This document shows, one piece after another, positions 21,874 through 33,300 of a stretch of 64,000 bases of DNA. The notes under the pieces are model-generated. The model was not told where the DNA came from and did no database searches. It saw only the letters and a program-made list of their open reading frames with translations. Made by a program: the position numbers and the translations under genes. Source of the stretch: Trifolium pratense (lineage: Eukaryota; Streptophyta; Magnoliopsida; Fabales; Fabaceae); NCBI RefSeq assembly GCF_020283565.1, contig NC_060060.1:47170015-47234014 (forward strand). Direction: 5' to 3'. The stretch's first letter is position 1. Every line of letters begins with the position of its first letter.

Positions 21874-21983
21874 TGTTAGGAAGCTCTTTTGGGCCTAGAT
21901 TGATTGGGCTTGGCCCAACATTGTAAGCCTATATAAGGCAACCTTTGCTAATGAATAAACAATGGATCATTGATTACCTAACA
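21874..21983 (+). repeat. 3' LTR of Copia element, 110 bp
   Basis: Identical to the 5' LTR; preceded by the purine-rich AAGGGAGGGTA at 21863-21873. Confidence 0.95.
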
Positions 21984-22562
21984 CATCCAATCCAATGTTT
22001 CAGCTTCAGCAATCATCATAGTAGAAAACATCTCCCCCAATCGATTCTATATATTCACACAAACAAACAATCACGTCAATCATAAATCATAATTTAAAAT
22101 AAATCTCAAAAATAATTAGTTAAACTTAATATAAAATCAAGACAGTTAAATTCCATACCGCACAATCTTTTTTGTAGCTTCAGTTACAAATCCATTTGGT
22201 TTCGGAGTATTAAAAGGAGAACGAATCTTTTCATACTCGTCGCAGTTAAGCATTTCCTTCCCACTCTCTGGACTCTTGATCCAGAGATGGGAATCTGGTT
22301 CTGCCAACTTGATGAGTTGATCCATAGCAGCTGAAGCAAGATCTATAAGCTTAGATCTCTCCTTCTCGGTATCATTTCCGATCATTTCAGAATTTGGTGC
22401 AGTTTCCATCTCCCATCGGCATTGAGGTTGCTTGCTGTGCATCTGATTTTCCATAGCTTCCTTCTTCACACTGTTCTCAGCTCGCAGCAGCTTCTTTGTT
22501 TTTGCGGTGGGAATGGGATATGTTTTATTTTTTTGGTGATTTATCTTAGTATTTATTAACAA

Positions 22563-23443
22563 AAACTAGGGTTTAATGTCATAAAATACAATTTATATTT
22601 TATAATAATATTATTTTTTTGACAAAAAAATAAAAAAAATCTATAAAAAAAAAAAAAATTAAATGTTTGATTTTGATCGGATTTTTTTCTAAGCAATCGC
22701 AATAGTTTTTTTTTTTTGCTAAGCAATAGCAATAGTTGTCTTTACTGATTCATGAGCAATAGTTGTCAATAAGGAGGGTTGAATTCGATTTGGGAATTTA
22801 GATTCCTAAACAGTTTTTATTTATTCCTTTATTTCAAAATATTATAATTTATTTATTTTCATATTTTTAAAACTAAATAGTTGAAATAAAATGAAAGATT
22901 GAGGATGTGGATAATATTTTTGTCAAATGTGCAATGCCAAATTATTAATAAGTTTGACACATAAGTAAAAATAACACTAAATTTGAAGTGGGGGACTAAA
23001 ATCCTTAAAAATTTGAGTTCATATTTTCTGGAGGAACTTTTTATGATGTTCTAAACATATCTGCGAAAAGTTTATTTAAAAATACACGTTGACTTAACAG
23101 TAAGGACTAAAAATGAATGCATGATAATATTTTTGGGGACTAAAAATTAATTAAAAATTAAACAAAGATTAAACTTAAAAGGTCATCATTTTGTAGGGAT
23201 CAAAAATATATTTAACACTTAAATAAATGGATCTGAGTTTCAACTTTCAATTTGAAAATAAGAATTTTTGTAATAATTCTATCAAACTCATGAGAAAAGT
23301 GTACAATGTAAAAACTTTATTATGGCTTATTGTACACCTACATGCCTTGTCCAAGCTAGCCTCCTGTTTTATTTTTAATAAGCAAAAATTGAATTATAAT
23401 GAGTACAAGGTGCACTCAATCCTTACAATTCAAACGAAAATCA
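22563..23443. other. Intergenic stretch upstream of START copy 1
   Basis: AT-rich. No homeodomain or zipper exon is visible here. A terminal-repeat-like end (GGGATCAAAAATATATTTAA near 23196) resembles the widespread legume MULE-like ends, but no partner end or TSD is found. Confidence 0.45.
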
Positions 23444-23731
23444 TTAGATGCTATCAATGCAAACTAACGGATCGTTACACCAATCAGAAAATTTTGTGTG
23501 TTTGTTTTCTGGCAGTAAAAGATTTTCAAAATCCATAACATTCCCTTTAATCATCTCAGAGTTATCAATCTCTATTGGTTCAGGATATTTCAAAACTAGA
23601 TCTTCCTGAATATGATGAGGATAATTGGTTAGCTTGTCAACATCGGCATTCTTAAAGCATTTAACCAAGTCCTCAACTTTTCTTGTCAGCTTCTTTTTGA
23701 ATATCTTCCTGATACAGTCCTTCCAATCCAT
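23444..23731 (-). CDS. Small unidentified ORF, 95 aa
   Basis: An intact minus-strand ORF begins MDWKDCIRKIFKKKLTRK. The composition is charged and protein-like: a basic N-terminus, an acidic middle (PEPIEIDNSEM) and a Trp/Cys near the end. I do not recognise a family. It lies about 155 bp from the Copia LTR at 23886, so the Copia landed just upstream of the start and would have displaced its promoter. It could be a remnant exon of a longer gene rather than a complete gene. Confidence 0.3.
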   Translation of the reverse strand: MDWKDCIRKIFKKKLTRKVEDLVKCFKNADVDKLTNYPHHIQEDLVLKYPEPIEIDNSEMIKGNVMDFENLLLPENKHTKFSDWCNDPLVCIDSI

Positions 23732-23885
23732 ATAGAATTCAAGAATTATTTACTTATAAGAACAAACAACATAGTCTTTCTTCTTTTATTATTTTCAGTG
23801 TTGATGGCGGCAGTGTATTTAACGTGGTTGTGGAGGTGAAGAATCCGTATTGATGTCCACTTTTTGTATGTTTACATTAGTAAAC

Positions 23886-24182
23886 TGTTAAGGATAAGCA
23901 CAAGTCAAAGCCAAGCAAACATGTGCTGGCAATATAACTATAGGCGTGTAAACATGATGGCAATACATATCCATATAGCTGTCAAAATATTGTATCATAA
24001 TTGTATTTAAAATAGGATTTCTATTATAGGTAATTATAGACTAGACAATTATAGGCAATTAGTGTACAGATCCTTGTACTCTCATATATACATATGTACA
24101 TCAAATTACAACGTATACAACAATTTCACGATACAATATTCTTGCCTCTTCTTGTATGTATCAATTCATTCTCTTTCTTATA
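23886..24182 (+). repeat. 5' LTR of nested Copia element
   Basis: 297 bp, TG...TA borders, identical by eye to 32999-33295. Confidence 0.94.
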
Positions 24183-24277
24183 TGGTATCAGTTTTTTTCT
24201 GGTTAATCTCCATCACTTTGTTTCTATCACTTTGTTTCCATCCTTCTTCATCATCACACTTATTCACTCTTATCACC

Positions 24278-24818
24278 ATGTCTGATGTTCCACCGCCAAT
24301 CTCCACCATCCCAATTCCTTCACAAAATCCACCCATCAATGATCACTCCACAACCACTTCCAACACCGATCCTTGTGTTATTCACCATTCCGACAACCCT
24401 GCAACTGTCCTGGTTACCCCTCTGCTCACTGTCGATAATTATGGTTCATGGAGCCGCGCCGTAACAATGGCACTTCGTGCCAAAAATAAATTCGGTTTTG
24501 TCGATGGAACACTAACCTGTCCGAAGAAGGAATATGATATCCCTAGATGGCGACGTTGCAACGATATGGTTGCAAGTTGGATTCTCAACTCGGTTTCAAC
24601 CGAGATTCGCCCCAACATTCTATATGCTGAAACAGCGGCGCAAATTTGGATCGATCTAAAGGATCGTTTTTCTCAGTCCAATGCTCCAAAGATATATCAG
24701 TTGAAACAATCTATCTCTGCCCTTAAACAAGAGGGCATGTCTGTATCTCTGTATTTCACCCAATTGAAATCTCTCTGGGATGAACTTCATTCCATCGCAC
24801 CTATCAATCCGTGCATCT
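24278..24818 (+). pseudogene. gag: Copia Gag, 5' part before CACTA insertion
   Basis: ATG at 24278 starts MSDVPPPISTIPIPSQNPP. The Gag_pre/UBN2-type region follows (LLTVDNYGSWSRAVTMAL, then KIYQLKQSISALKQEG and FTQLKSLWDEL). Coding stops at the C-x-C position typical of this Gag class, where CACTA begins at 24819. The apparent frame continuing to 24895 is transposon sequence. The inserted length (4397 plus 3) explains the frame change to the downstream part. Confidence 0.92.
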
Positions 24819-24844
24819 CACTACAACAAAATTGCATTTTAGCT

Positions 24845-25045
24845 TCAAAAATATTAGCGTCTGCCCCGACGCGGACGCTATTAGCGTCTATTTAGAGTCT
24901 GTATGACTGACGCTACTGTCTTTTTATTGTAAATCTTTATTTTAATTAAATAATTATAGATAGCGTCCGCTTTGATAGACACGATTGAGACACTAATAAA
25001 AAATAAAATAAAATTCATCTTAGAGTCTACTGGAGCGGACTCTAA
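24845..25045. repeat. CACTA left subterminal repeats
   Basis: Multiple TTAGCGTCTGC / GCGGACGCTAT-type motifs, the usual binding sites for a CACTA-encoded TNPA-like protein (family knowledge). Confidence 0.75.
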
Positions 25046-26796
25046 TAAACAATAAATTAAATAAAAAAAAACTTTTTGTTAAGAGCCAATTTTTTTTCCC
25101 AATTTTTCATTTTCCCACTTTTTTTCTTTTCATTCCCTATTTCAGCAATGAGCAATAATATATCATTTGATATATTTTTGCTTTTCTTTCTCAAATACAC
25201 AAAAAGAAGTGACAAAAAAATACAGAAAAAGAAGAAAACAACCCTAATCCTCCAACAATGGGTAAACGGAATTGAATTCGTCAGAATGGGTGAACCAAAT
25301 TCGTCTCAACAACCGTAATCCTCCGAATTCGTCCCCGTCGAAGAACAATCCGCTGTGGAAGAAGAAAACCCTTCCATCAACCCTAATCCGTGAAGAACAA
25401 CCCCAATCACTCCGCCGTTATTATCCATCGTTCTCGTGGTTACAAGGTTAGTAACTTCATCTCTTCAGCTCTCAAAGTCACACTACCAACGATTAAGTGC
25501 CTTTCTAATGTTAAGTGTGTTGGTGTTGTATTACTGTCTGTTAAGTAACTTCATCTCTTCATCTTTTTTGCAGTTTTTGCGTACTATTGCTGTTCTTTTG
25601 TGTTTGTGGTGCCTTTCTAATGTTAAGTATGTTGGTGTTGTATTATTGTGTGATAAGTGTGTTATTGTGTGTCTGTGTGGGTTTTCAAGCTTCTTCAATC
25701 CCTAAACCCTAAAAAAATCCTAAATCTGTGATTCTCATAAGCTTCTCATCGATATTCTTACTCATAAGCTTCAATCCTAAATCTGTGATTCTCACTCACA
25801 AGCTCCAATCCCTAAATCTCTCAAGCTACGTTCAGATTCAACATTCAGGCTTCGTTCGAATCCCTAAATCACTCAACCTCTCAAGCTTCGTTGAACCTCT
25901 CAAGCTTCGCTGAACCTTCAATCTCCATTCAACTTCGTTCAGCTTCGTTTAACATTCAAAATCATATTCAATCTTCAAAATCCAGGTTCAATTTTACTTC
26001 AGATTCAATATTAAGATAGCTCATTGAAATATTCCTTGAAATTGAGGTTCACTTGAATATATGATTTGCTTAATTTTGCTTCAGATTCAATATTGCTTAA
26101 TTTTGCTTCAGGTTCACTTGAAGCCCCTTTACATAGCTCATTGTATGAATAATTAAGCTTCAGATTTTTAAAGTCAATTGAGGTGTTTAACCTTCTGATA
26201 TGTGGTTTATTTAGCTTGTCATTACTTTGTAATTTTGAAGGATGTGATTTAGAATAAGTTGAGATCAGTATGGTAGCTTTATTGTTGAAAGCTCATAGCA
26301 ATGCCATCTTTGATAACACTCTAATAAGGCTCTGTTTGGCGAATTTTTTTGGAATGTACAGATTATTTGAATCCATTTCATGCATATGATGAAGGGAATC
26401 TTACATGGCTGGTAAGTGATCATTCTGAAGCTTGCAATACGTAGTAATCAGTACTATAATGGCTAATTACCTGCACACAAATGTTGAATCAGTGTTAGAT
26501 ATGTATAATGTAAGTATCAAGGAGGCTGATATTCATTATAGTTTATTTTGAAGATTTTGATGCTGAAAGAAGGTTATCACATGCATTCAAATTAATAGTT
26601 AAAGTGTAGATTTTAATAAATTTTGTGCTACTATTTAGAGTACCTTTGTTCATGTATGATTCAAAAGAAGAGAAGGTTTATTTGAAGAGTTTTATAATTG
26701 TTCTGTGAAGTGGTATTCAGTTATGTGACTGTTCTGTTATGTTTTGCTAGTTTGTGACTGTTATTCAGTTCTATTTCAAAATGATTATGGTGTCTT

Positions 26797-26940
26797 GAAG
26801 GTCTTAGAAAGCTTAGTCTTCATAATAATCAAATTAGTGGTTCAATCCCTTCATCATTAGGACTTTTAATCAATCTTAGAGGAGTTCAACTCTTCAATAA
26901 TAGGTTAAAAGGTTCAATCCCTCCTTCATTAAGTTATTGA
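26797..26940 (+). pseudogene. Captured LRR fragment, IMK2-like receptor kinase
   Basis: One open stretch of about 47 codons reads [20 protein letters not shown], then [19 protein letters not shown], before a TGA. This is two plant LRRs. The [11 protein letters not shown] segment strongly resembles the LRR region of inflorescence-meristem receptor kinases (IMK2/IMK3 type). No signal peptide or kinase domain accompanies it. It is a transduplicated fragment within the CACTA element. Parent identity is from motif memory. Confidence 0.6.
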
Positions 26941-27029
26941 TATTTTATGTAGAAATTTTTAAAATTACTTACTTACGGATTAGATTACAAGAATGTATAT
27001 ACATATATACACTAATAATGGGTTTAGGG

Positions 27030-27080
27030 TCCAATAATTAGAACTCTAACACTCCCCTCAAGCTGGAATATATATAGAAA
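27030..27080 (+). repeat. Copia LTR/PPT-like scrap inside the CACTA element
   Basis: AACTCTAACACTCCCCTCAAG followed by CTGGAATATATA resembles the border region of Copia LTRs of the Tnt1/Tork kind, in which this wording is common. Only a fragment is seen. Confidence 0.3.
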
Positions 27081-28825
27081 CAGAGATGCATCCTTGAGCT
27101 TCAGAAACTGTGTTTACTCTTTTACTGTCATTATTGAGATTTATCAGTCTAGTTTTTTATGAGATAAGAAGTAACAAGAGTAAGGTACTGTTTAAACATA
27201 GTGAATTTGATAAACCTAGTTTTGATCTCAGTCTGATGATATAGAATATTTACCTTCTTTTGATCATTGTTTATTATTTACTAAAATGAATGATATGTTA
27301 TAAAGAATCCACATAATTTTTTGAAACTATGTCATGTTGCAAGAAATTAGGATTTTGATGTTTTGAAGTTTTGATTATATGAATGTGAATGAGTTAGAAA
27401 AGAGAAGTATAACATGTTTCATACTTTCATATGTTAATACTTAATACTAGCCTGTGTCATTTAATACAAAGATCAAACTTATGGATATTATGAGGCTATA
27501 CAAACTTACTAGATAGGAAGAAGAATAAGATAGTATTTTGACAAATTCTGCTGACAACGTTCTAACAATCTTGATGTGAAATCTTCTTCCGTCAGGTTCT
27601 CTTACTTTTATCGTGCCTCATTGGATTATATAGTAAAATGTGGGAAGCAGCCTGACTTACTGCATCTTCTTCCGTCAGGTTCTCTATACTAATTGATTAT
27701 TCATTGAATCCTTTAAACCTCTTTATCTCAATATAATCTTACTTAACATAACATATTAGCATATAATTTTGAAATCATGGACACAAAAAAGTCAACATAT
27801 AACAAGCTTGTTAAGTTGTTAGCTTAATGGTAAAATTGGTTGTATTGTAATCCCTCTTGTTTAAGTTCTATCTGTTCACTTTTTGTTTGAATTGCATTTG
27901 TTCCAAGACCTTGGCAAAAGTTGTAAATTTCTTTCATAGATCTCTTGTCAAGCTGGGAAAATATGAATACATATTTGCATCGGTCGTTTATCATATACTC
28001 CTATGTTTCTTCTTTTGATTTTGATTTGTCAATTGTCTATCTTTGTGCCGGTGATCACATGCTTAATTTACTCTATTTCATATACCTCTATCTTAGCAAC
28101 CATACTTAAGTCCATTCAATTTGTTAGGAGAGCCAAAAGATGATTCTTTAAGACTTAAAATTGATTTTGATGTGTTTAGTGTTTCTAATAGTGATTAGAA
28201 TTGATTCTACATGTGATTTTGTCTCTAAATGTGATTTTTACACTTAAATTTATTCACTTTCATGTGAATGTATCTTAATAGGGTTCGAACCAGAGAATAT
28301 AAATTTTGTTGGTAATTAGTTTAATTTTGTTGGAGGCCTTGCCGTGTGTTTTGTCTTTGGAAAAGGATGCAGTTTTTTAATACAGAGTGTTGTTTTCTCT
28401 TCTTGAATGGATGGCAATTTACTTAAGGATGGACTTCCATCTTATGCCCTTTGGCTTTTCATTTACGATGTAGTTTATTTATCCTATTGTTTTAGATCAA
28501 TTTTTAGAGCAAGTACTGATGCGGTTTTGATAGGTGCTTAGGACTATTTTGGTGGGTTATATATTAGTGAGTTATATTTTGATAGGTGCTTAGGACTATT
28601 TTGATGGGTTATATATTTTGTGGGATATTTTGGTGGATTATTTATTAGTGGATTATATTTTCATGGATGTAGACCTTTTTTGTTGACATTATATATGGTT
28701 ATATGGTATAAATAGAAGGTCCAGTAAAAAACTATTTAATTTATAATTTAGTTGCATTAATATTAATTGTTTGTTGATTTTTCATCAGCTACAATGCTAT
28801 ATTTGAAAAAAAAAAAAAAAATGTT

Positions 28826-29215
28826 TGCGTCTGCTTTTAGTTGACACTATATTATTCAAAAATTAATTTATAGCATCTAAAACAAGCAGACGCTAAGATT
28901 AGCGTCTGCTAGCGTCTGCTAGCGTCTGCTTTTAGTTGACACTATATTATTCAAAAACTAATTCATAGCATCTAACAAAAGCAGACGCTAATATTAGCCA
29001 ATAGCGTCCGCCGTATATTCAAGTCACTAGCTTCAGCTTTGCGTTTAAAAAGACAGACGCTAAAGTAGCGTCTGCTGGACGCAACTGCTAGCTTCAGGCA
29101 ATTAAGTGTCCGCCACGACACAGACTCTAGGTAGACGCTAAACCCTTGTAGCGTCCGTTTTTTGGTATTTAGCGTCTGTTTTAGGCGGACGCTCCAAAGC
29201 AGTTTTCTTGTAGTG
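28826..29215. repeat. CACTA right subterminal repeats
   Basis: A dense array of GCGTCTGC / GCAGACGC and GCGTCCG motifs, including three tandem TAGCGTCTGC units near 28900-28930, ends at the TIR. Confidence 0.8.
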
Positions 29216-29218
29216 TCT

Positions 29219-32200
29219 GCGGTAATGCCAAGAGTATTATCGATCAACAAAATCAGGACCGAGCCATGGAATTTCTCCAAGGTGTCCATGACCGATTCTC
29301 GGCCGTTCGCAGTCAAATACTGCTCATGGACCCTTTTCCTTCAATTCAGCGTATTTACAACATCGTGCGCCAGGAAGAGAAACAGCAAGAAATCAATTTT
29401 CGACCTCTCCCTGCTGAGGAATCAGCGGCGCTGCAGGCTTCTAAAGTGCAACATCGCACTCAAGGCAAAAGGCCGCGTCCTTATTGTGAAAATTGCAATA
29501 AATATGGTCACACTGTTGCTACTTGCTATCAAATTCATGGCTTTCCTAATAGGCCACCAAAGAAATCCGAATCATCCTCATCTACCCCTGCGCAACAACT
29601 CTCAAGCGCACAATATCAAAAACTCCTATCCCTCTTAGCCAAAGAGGACACTATGGGGTCATCCGTGAATTTAGCAGGTACTGCCTTTACTTGTGTCTCT
29701 TTTTCTTGGATTATTGATTCTGGTGCTTCAAATCATATATGCACATCTCTTTCTTATTTTTCTTCCTATTCTCCCGTTCATAAAACTATACTTGTCCAAT
29801 TACCCGACGGCTCTCACGCGGCCGTGAAGCATATCGGCAATATCCATTGCTCGCCGTCACTTACACTCACGAATGTTTATCACATTCCGTCTTTCAAGTA
29901 TAATTTATTATCTCTTTCACAATTAACAAAATCAATCAATTGTGATATTATTTTCTCATCATCTGGTTGCATATTTTAGGACCAAGCAACGAAGAAGACG
30001 ATTGGTCGGGGTAGTGCTCGGAATGGACTCTATTACCTGCATGATGAACCACAATTAAATAAAAATGACAAGGATCACTATTGCCTTGATCATCCATCAA
30101 GTTCTTTTTTTAGTTCTAAACAATGTAATAAGACTGACCTATGGCATTTCCGCCTCGGCCACCCATCTAGTTCTCGTTTTCAATTTATTGTTAAGAACTC
30201 CTCATATATTAATGCGAATAAAAATTTTGTTTGTGACGTTTGTCCGCGTGCAAAACAATCACGTTTACCTTTTTCTTCACGCACATCATATTCATCTCAT
30301 TGTTTCGAATTAATTCATGTCGATATTTGGGGACCATTCTCTACTCCATCACACAATGGATCACGATTTTTTTTAACAATTGTCGACGATTATTCACGTT
30401 GTACTTGGTTATATCTCATGCAACATAAATCTGAAACTTTTACTACGCTAATTCATTTTTTTAACCAAATCAATCGCCAATTCAATACTAAAATTCATCA
30501 AATTAATTCCGGCGATGGAGGTATCTTTCTTCCCCAACTGCAAACTATTCGTTCCGACAATGGTTCGGAATTCTTGTCCAAACCGATCCAAACATGGTTT
30601 CATGACCATGGCATTATTCATCAACGCAGTTGCGTTGCAACCCCTCAACAAAATGGCGTTGTGGAACGCAAGCATCGCCATCTTCTCGACGTTGCAAGAG
30701 CGTTACGTTTTCAAGCGAAATTACCTCTTTCTTTTTGGGGTGAATGTGTCCTCACCGCCGCATATCTCATAAACAAACTTCCTACTCCCATCCTGAAATA
30801 TAAATCTCCTCATCAAGTTTTACTCGGTTCTCCTCCTTCATACTCATCCCTTCGTGTATTTGGATGTCTCTGTTTTGCCAAAAATATGAACATTCAACAC
30901 AAATTCGATGAACGAGCCAAACCAGGTATTTTTGTCGGTTACCCCTTTAATCAAAAAGGATACCGCATCTATGACATGCACACTCGCAAAATATATGTCT
31001 CTCGCGATGTTCAATTTTTTGAAACCGTGTTTCCATACCACGACCTTCAAACTCCTTCCTTCGCTAGCGACATAAGCATCAATACTCAATTCCTTGATTA
31101 TGAATTTGATGATACTCCTTCAAATTTATCACCTGCATCAAGTATCCCTCCGGGCATTAGTCATCATGATAATACAATCGTGACTATTCCCAACCCTTTG
31201 GTTGATAACCCATCGGAAATTCCAGCCATTCCTGTAGAACCGCCCCAGCAACATTCCCCTACAGCGATCAATCATCCCGAACGTCGTTATCCTCTACGTC
31301 ACCGTACTCCTTCCGTTCGCCTAACGGACCACGTATGTGACATTAACAATGTCACATCACAGAGTGCATTCCCATTAAAAAATTATTTCTCTTTATCTAA
31401 TTTGAGCACCTCTCATCGAGCTCTTCTTGTCAATATCATTGAGAATAAAGAACCTACATCTTATTCTCAAGCTATCAAATCCGCTGAATGGCGTGAAGCT
31501 ATGGCTAAAGAAATCCACGCTCTTGAATCCAACAACACTTGGGTTTTATCTCCACTTCCGAATGGCAAAACCGCCATCGGTTGTAAATGGGTATACAAAA
31601 TTAAATATCACTCTGACGGTACCGTTGAGCGATATAAAGCTCGCCTAGTCGCCAAAGGCTACAATCAAGTACATGGCATTGACTACCATGAAACATTTGC
31701 ACCGGTTGCCAAACTTGTCACGGTGCGACTTCTTCTCTCCATTGCTGCCATTAAAAATTGGTCGTTACATCAACTTGATGTTAACAATGCTTTCCTCCAA
31801 GGAGATCTTAATGAAGAGGTCTACATGAAGTTACCTCCCGGCTTCTCTCATAAAGGGCAACCGTGTGTATGCAAATTAAACAAATCCATCTATGGCCTCA
31901 AACAGGCATCTCGTCAGTGGTTTTCAAAATTCTCCACCACTCTCATTCAAAAGGGTTTTCATCAATCCATCTCTGATTATAGTCTATTTACTTTCAAAAG
32001 TAATCACACGACTATATTTGTACTTGTTTACGTCGATGACATCATCATCACAGGAAACAACGACGACGCCATCTCCGACATCAAGAAATTTCTCGCCCAG
32101 GCTTTTTCCATCAAAGACCTTGGAAATCTTTCATACTTCTTAGGTATTGAAGTCTCTCGTTCCAAGAAGGGAATCTTTCTCTGTCAACGGAAGTACACAC

Positions 32201-32991
32201 TTGACATTTTATCTGATGCTGGTCTGACTGGTTGTCGCCCATCCGAATTTCCTATGGAACAACACCTTCGTTTGCGGCCAAATGATGGTAGTCCCCTTCC
32301 TGACCCGACAGTCTATCGTCGCCTCATTGGTCGCCTCTTATATTTGACAGTGACACGTCCTGACATTCAATATGCTGTCAATACTCTCAGTCAATTCATG
32401 CAATCCCCATGCACAACTCATCTCGATGCGGCCACACGCGTTCTCCGCTATCTTAAAGGAAGTGTCGGTAAAGGATTATTTCATTCGGCCTCCAGCTCCC
32501 TCCAGTTAATCGGATATGCTGACTCTGATTGGGCAGGTTGCCCCACTACGCGGCGTTCCACCACTGGATATTTTACCATGTTGGGCTCCAACCCTATCTC
32601 ATGGAAAACTAAGAAACAACCAACTATTTCTCGTTCCTCTGCTGAAGCAGAATATCGTTCCCTTGCAACTCTGGCTTCCGAGTTACAATGGTTGAAATTT
32701 CTACTCTCGGATCTCGACATTGCTCACCCTCTACCCATCACTGTCCATTGCGATAGTCAAGCTGCCATTCACATTGCCGAAAATCCAGTCTTTCATGAAC
32801 GCACCAAACACATTGAAATTGATTGCCATTTTGTTCGTGAAAAAATTAAATCAGGTCTCCTCCGTCCGTCTTACCTCCGCTCCTTCGACCAACTAGCTGA
32901 CATCTTCACCAAACCACTTGGAGGCGACGCTTACAAACGACTACTTGGCAAGTTGGGTGTTCTTGAAATTTCAATCCCACCTCCAACTTGA
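29219..32991 (+). pseudogene. gag-pol: Copia Gag C-terminus, protease, integrase, RT and RNase H with one amber codon
   Basis: The Gag continuation resumes right after the TSD (FLQGVHDRFSAVRSQIL), with zinc knuckle CENCNKYGHTVATCY. The protease motif is IIDSGASNHI near 29712. A single in-frame TAG at 29977-29979 stands where a Gln codon would be one base away. The same frame then runs to 32991. It carries the integrase zinc motif (LWHFRLGHPSS...CDVCPRAKQ) and acidic residues in VDIWGP, RSDNGSEF and QQNGVVERKHR. The RT has KWVYKIKYHSDGTVERYKAR and YVDDIIITGNN; RNase H has DSDWAGC and SAEAEYRSLA. Apart from CACTA and the amber codon the polyprotein is intact. Confidence 0.93.
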
Positions 32992-32998
32992 GGGGGGG

Positions 32999-33295
32999 TG
33001 TTAAGGATAAGCACAAGTCAAAGCCAAGCAAACATGTGCTGGCAATATAACTATAGGCGTGTAAACATGATGGCAATACATATCCATATAGCTGTCAAAA
33101 TATTGTATCATAATTGTATTTAAAATAGGATTTCTATTATAGGTAATTATAGACTAGACAATTATAGGCAATTAGTGTACAGATCCTTGTACTCTCATAT
33201 ATACATATGTACATCAAATTACAACGTATACAACAATTTCACGATACAATATTCTTGCCTCTTCTTGTATGTATCAATTCATTCTCTTTCTTATA
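32999..33295 (+). repeat. 3' LTR of nested Copia element
   Basis: 297 bp, identical by eye to the 5' LTR; followed by TSD TAAAC. Confidence 0.94.
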
Positions 33296-33300
33296 TAAAC

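Larger units (their letters stand above)
17228..21983 (+). mobile_element. Young Ty1/Copia element with 110-bp LTRs
   Basis: Identical 110-bp LTRs (17228-17337, 21874-21983) with TGTTAGG...CTAACA ends and a TATATAA box. The element is flanked by a perfect 5-bp TSD CATCC (17223-17227, 21984-21988) inside exon 2 of START pseudogene copy 1. PBS TGGTATCAG (initiator tRNA-Met) lies two bases inside the left LTR. The polypurine tract AAGGGAGGGTA abuts the right LTR. Domain order Gag-PR-INT-RT-RH is Copia. The only break I see is one extra A in the integrase region. Confidence 0.96.
15965..22562 (-). pseudogene. Broken copy of HD-ZIP IV-derived START gene (copy 1)
   Basis: Minus-strand partner of 35337-38477. 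Exon 1 (22562 to about 22154) starts with a KKLLRAEN leucine-zipper remnant and the START beginning ([20 protein letters not shown]), but lacks about 18 codons before the donor. Exon 2 is split by a Copia element (17228-21983). Exon 3 is missing between about 17060 and 17130. Exon 4 (16495-16324) has a small insertion that shifts its frame near the acceptor. In exon 5 (from about 16129) the acceptor AG is changed to GG, and it ends after NDMSKNKR with a stop. Exon 6 is absent. The copy cannot make a START protein. Confidence 0.85.
24819..29215. mobile_element. Non-autonomous CACTA (En/Spm) element, 4397 bp
   Basis: It begins CACTACAACAAAATTGC and ends with the reverse complement of CACTACAAGAAAACTGC. 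It is flanked by a perfect 3-bp TSD TCT (24816-24818 and 29216-29218), diagnostic for CACTA. Both subterminal regions hold many AGCGTC(T/C)GC motifs in both orientations. No transposase frame is present. The interior holds an LRR fragment (26797-26940), C/T-rich exon-like sequence with CTTCGTT repeats (25690-25990) and a Copia-LTR-like scrap near 27050. It sits in a Copia with identical LTRs, so it is very recent. Confidence 0.93.
23886..33295 (+). mobile_element. Young Ty1/Copia element interrupted by a CACTA element
   Basis: 297-bp LTRs (23886-24182, 32999-33295) look identical and are bordered TGTTAAGG...TTCTTATA. A perfect TSD TAAAC lies at 23881-23885 and 33296-33300. PBS TGGTATCAG follows at once at 24183. 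The polypurine tract TTGAGGGGGG precedes the right LTR. Without the CACTA insertion and one TSD copy the element is about 5.0 kb, normal for Copia. The 4400-base insertion breaks gag. Downstream there is one in-frame TAG. Confidence 0.95.

Noticed and set aside
27810..27880. Possible SINE or tRNA (TTAGCTTAATGGTA box A-like)
   Set aside because: The box B-like segment is too degenerate and there is no clear tail.
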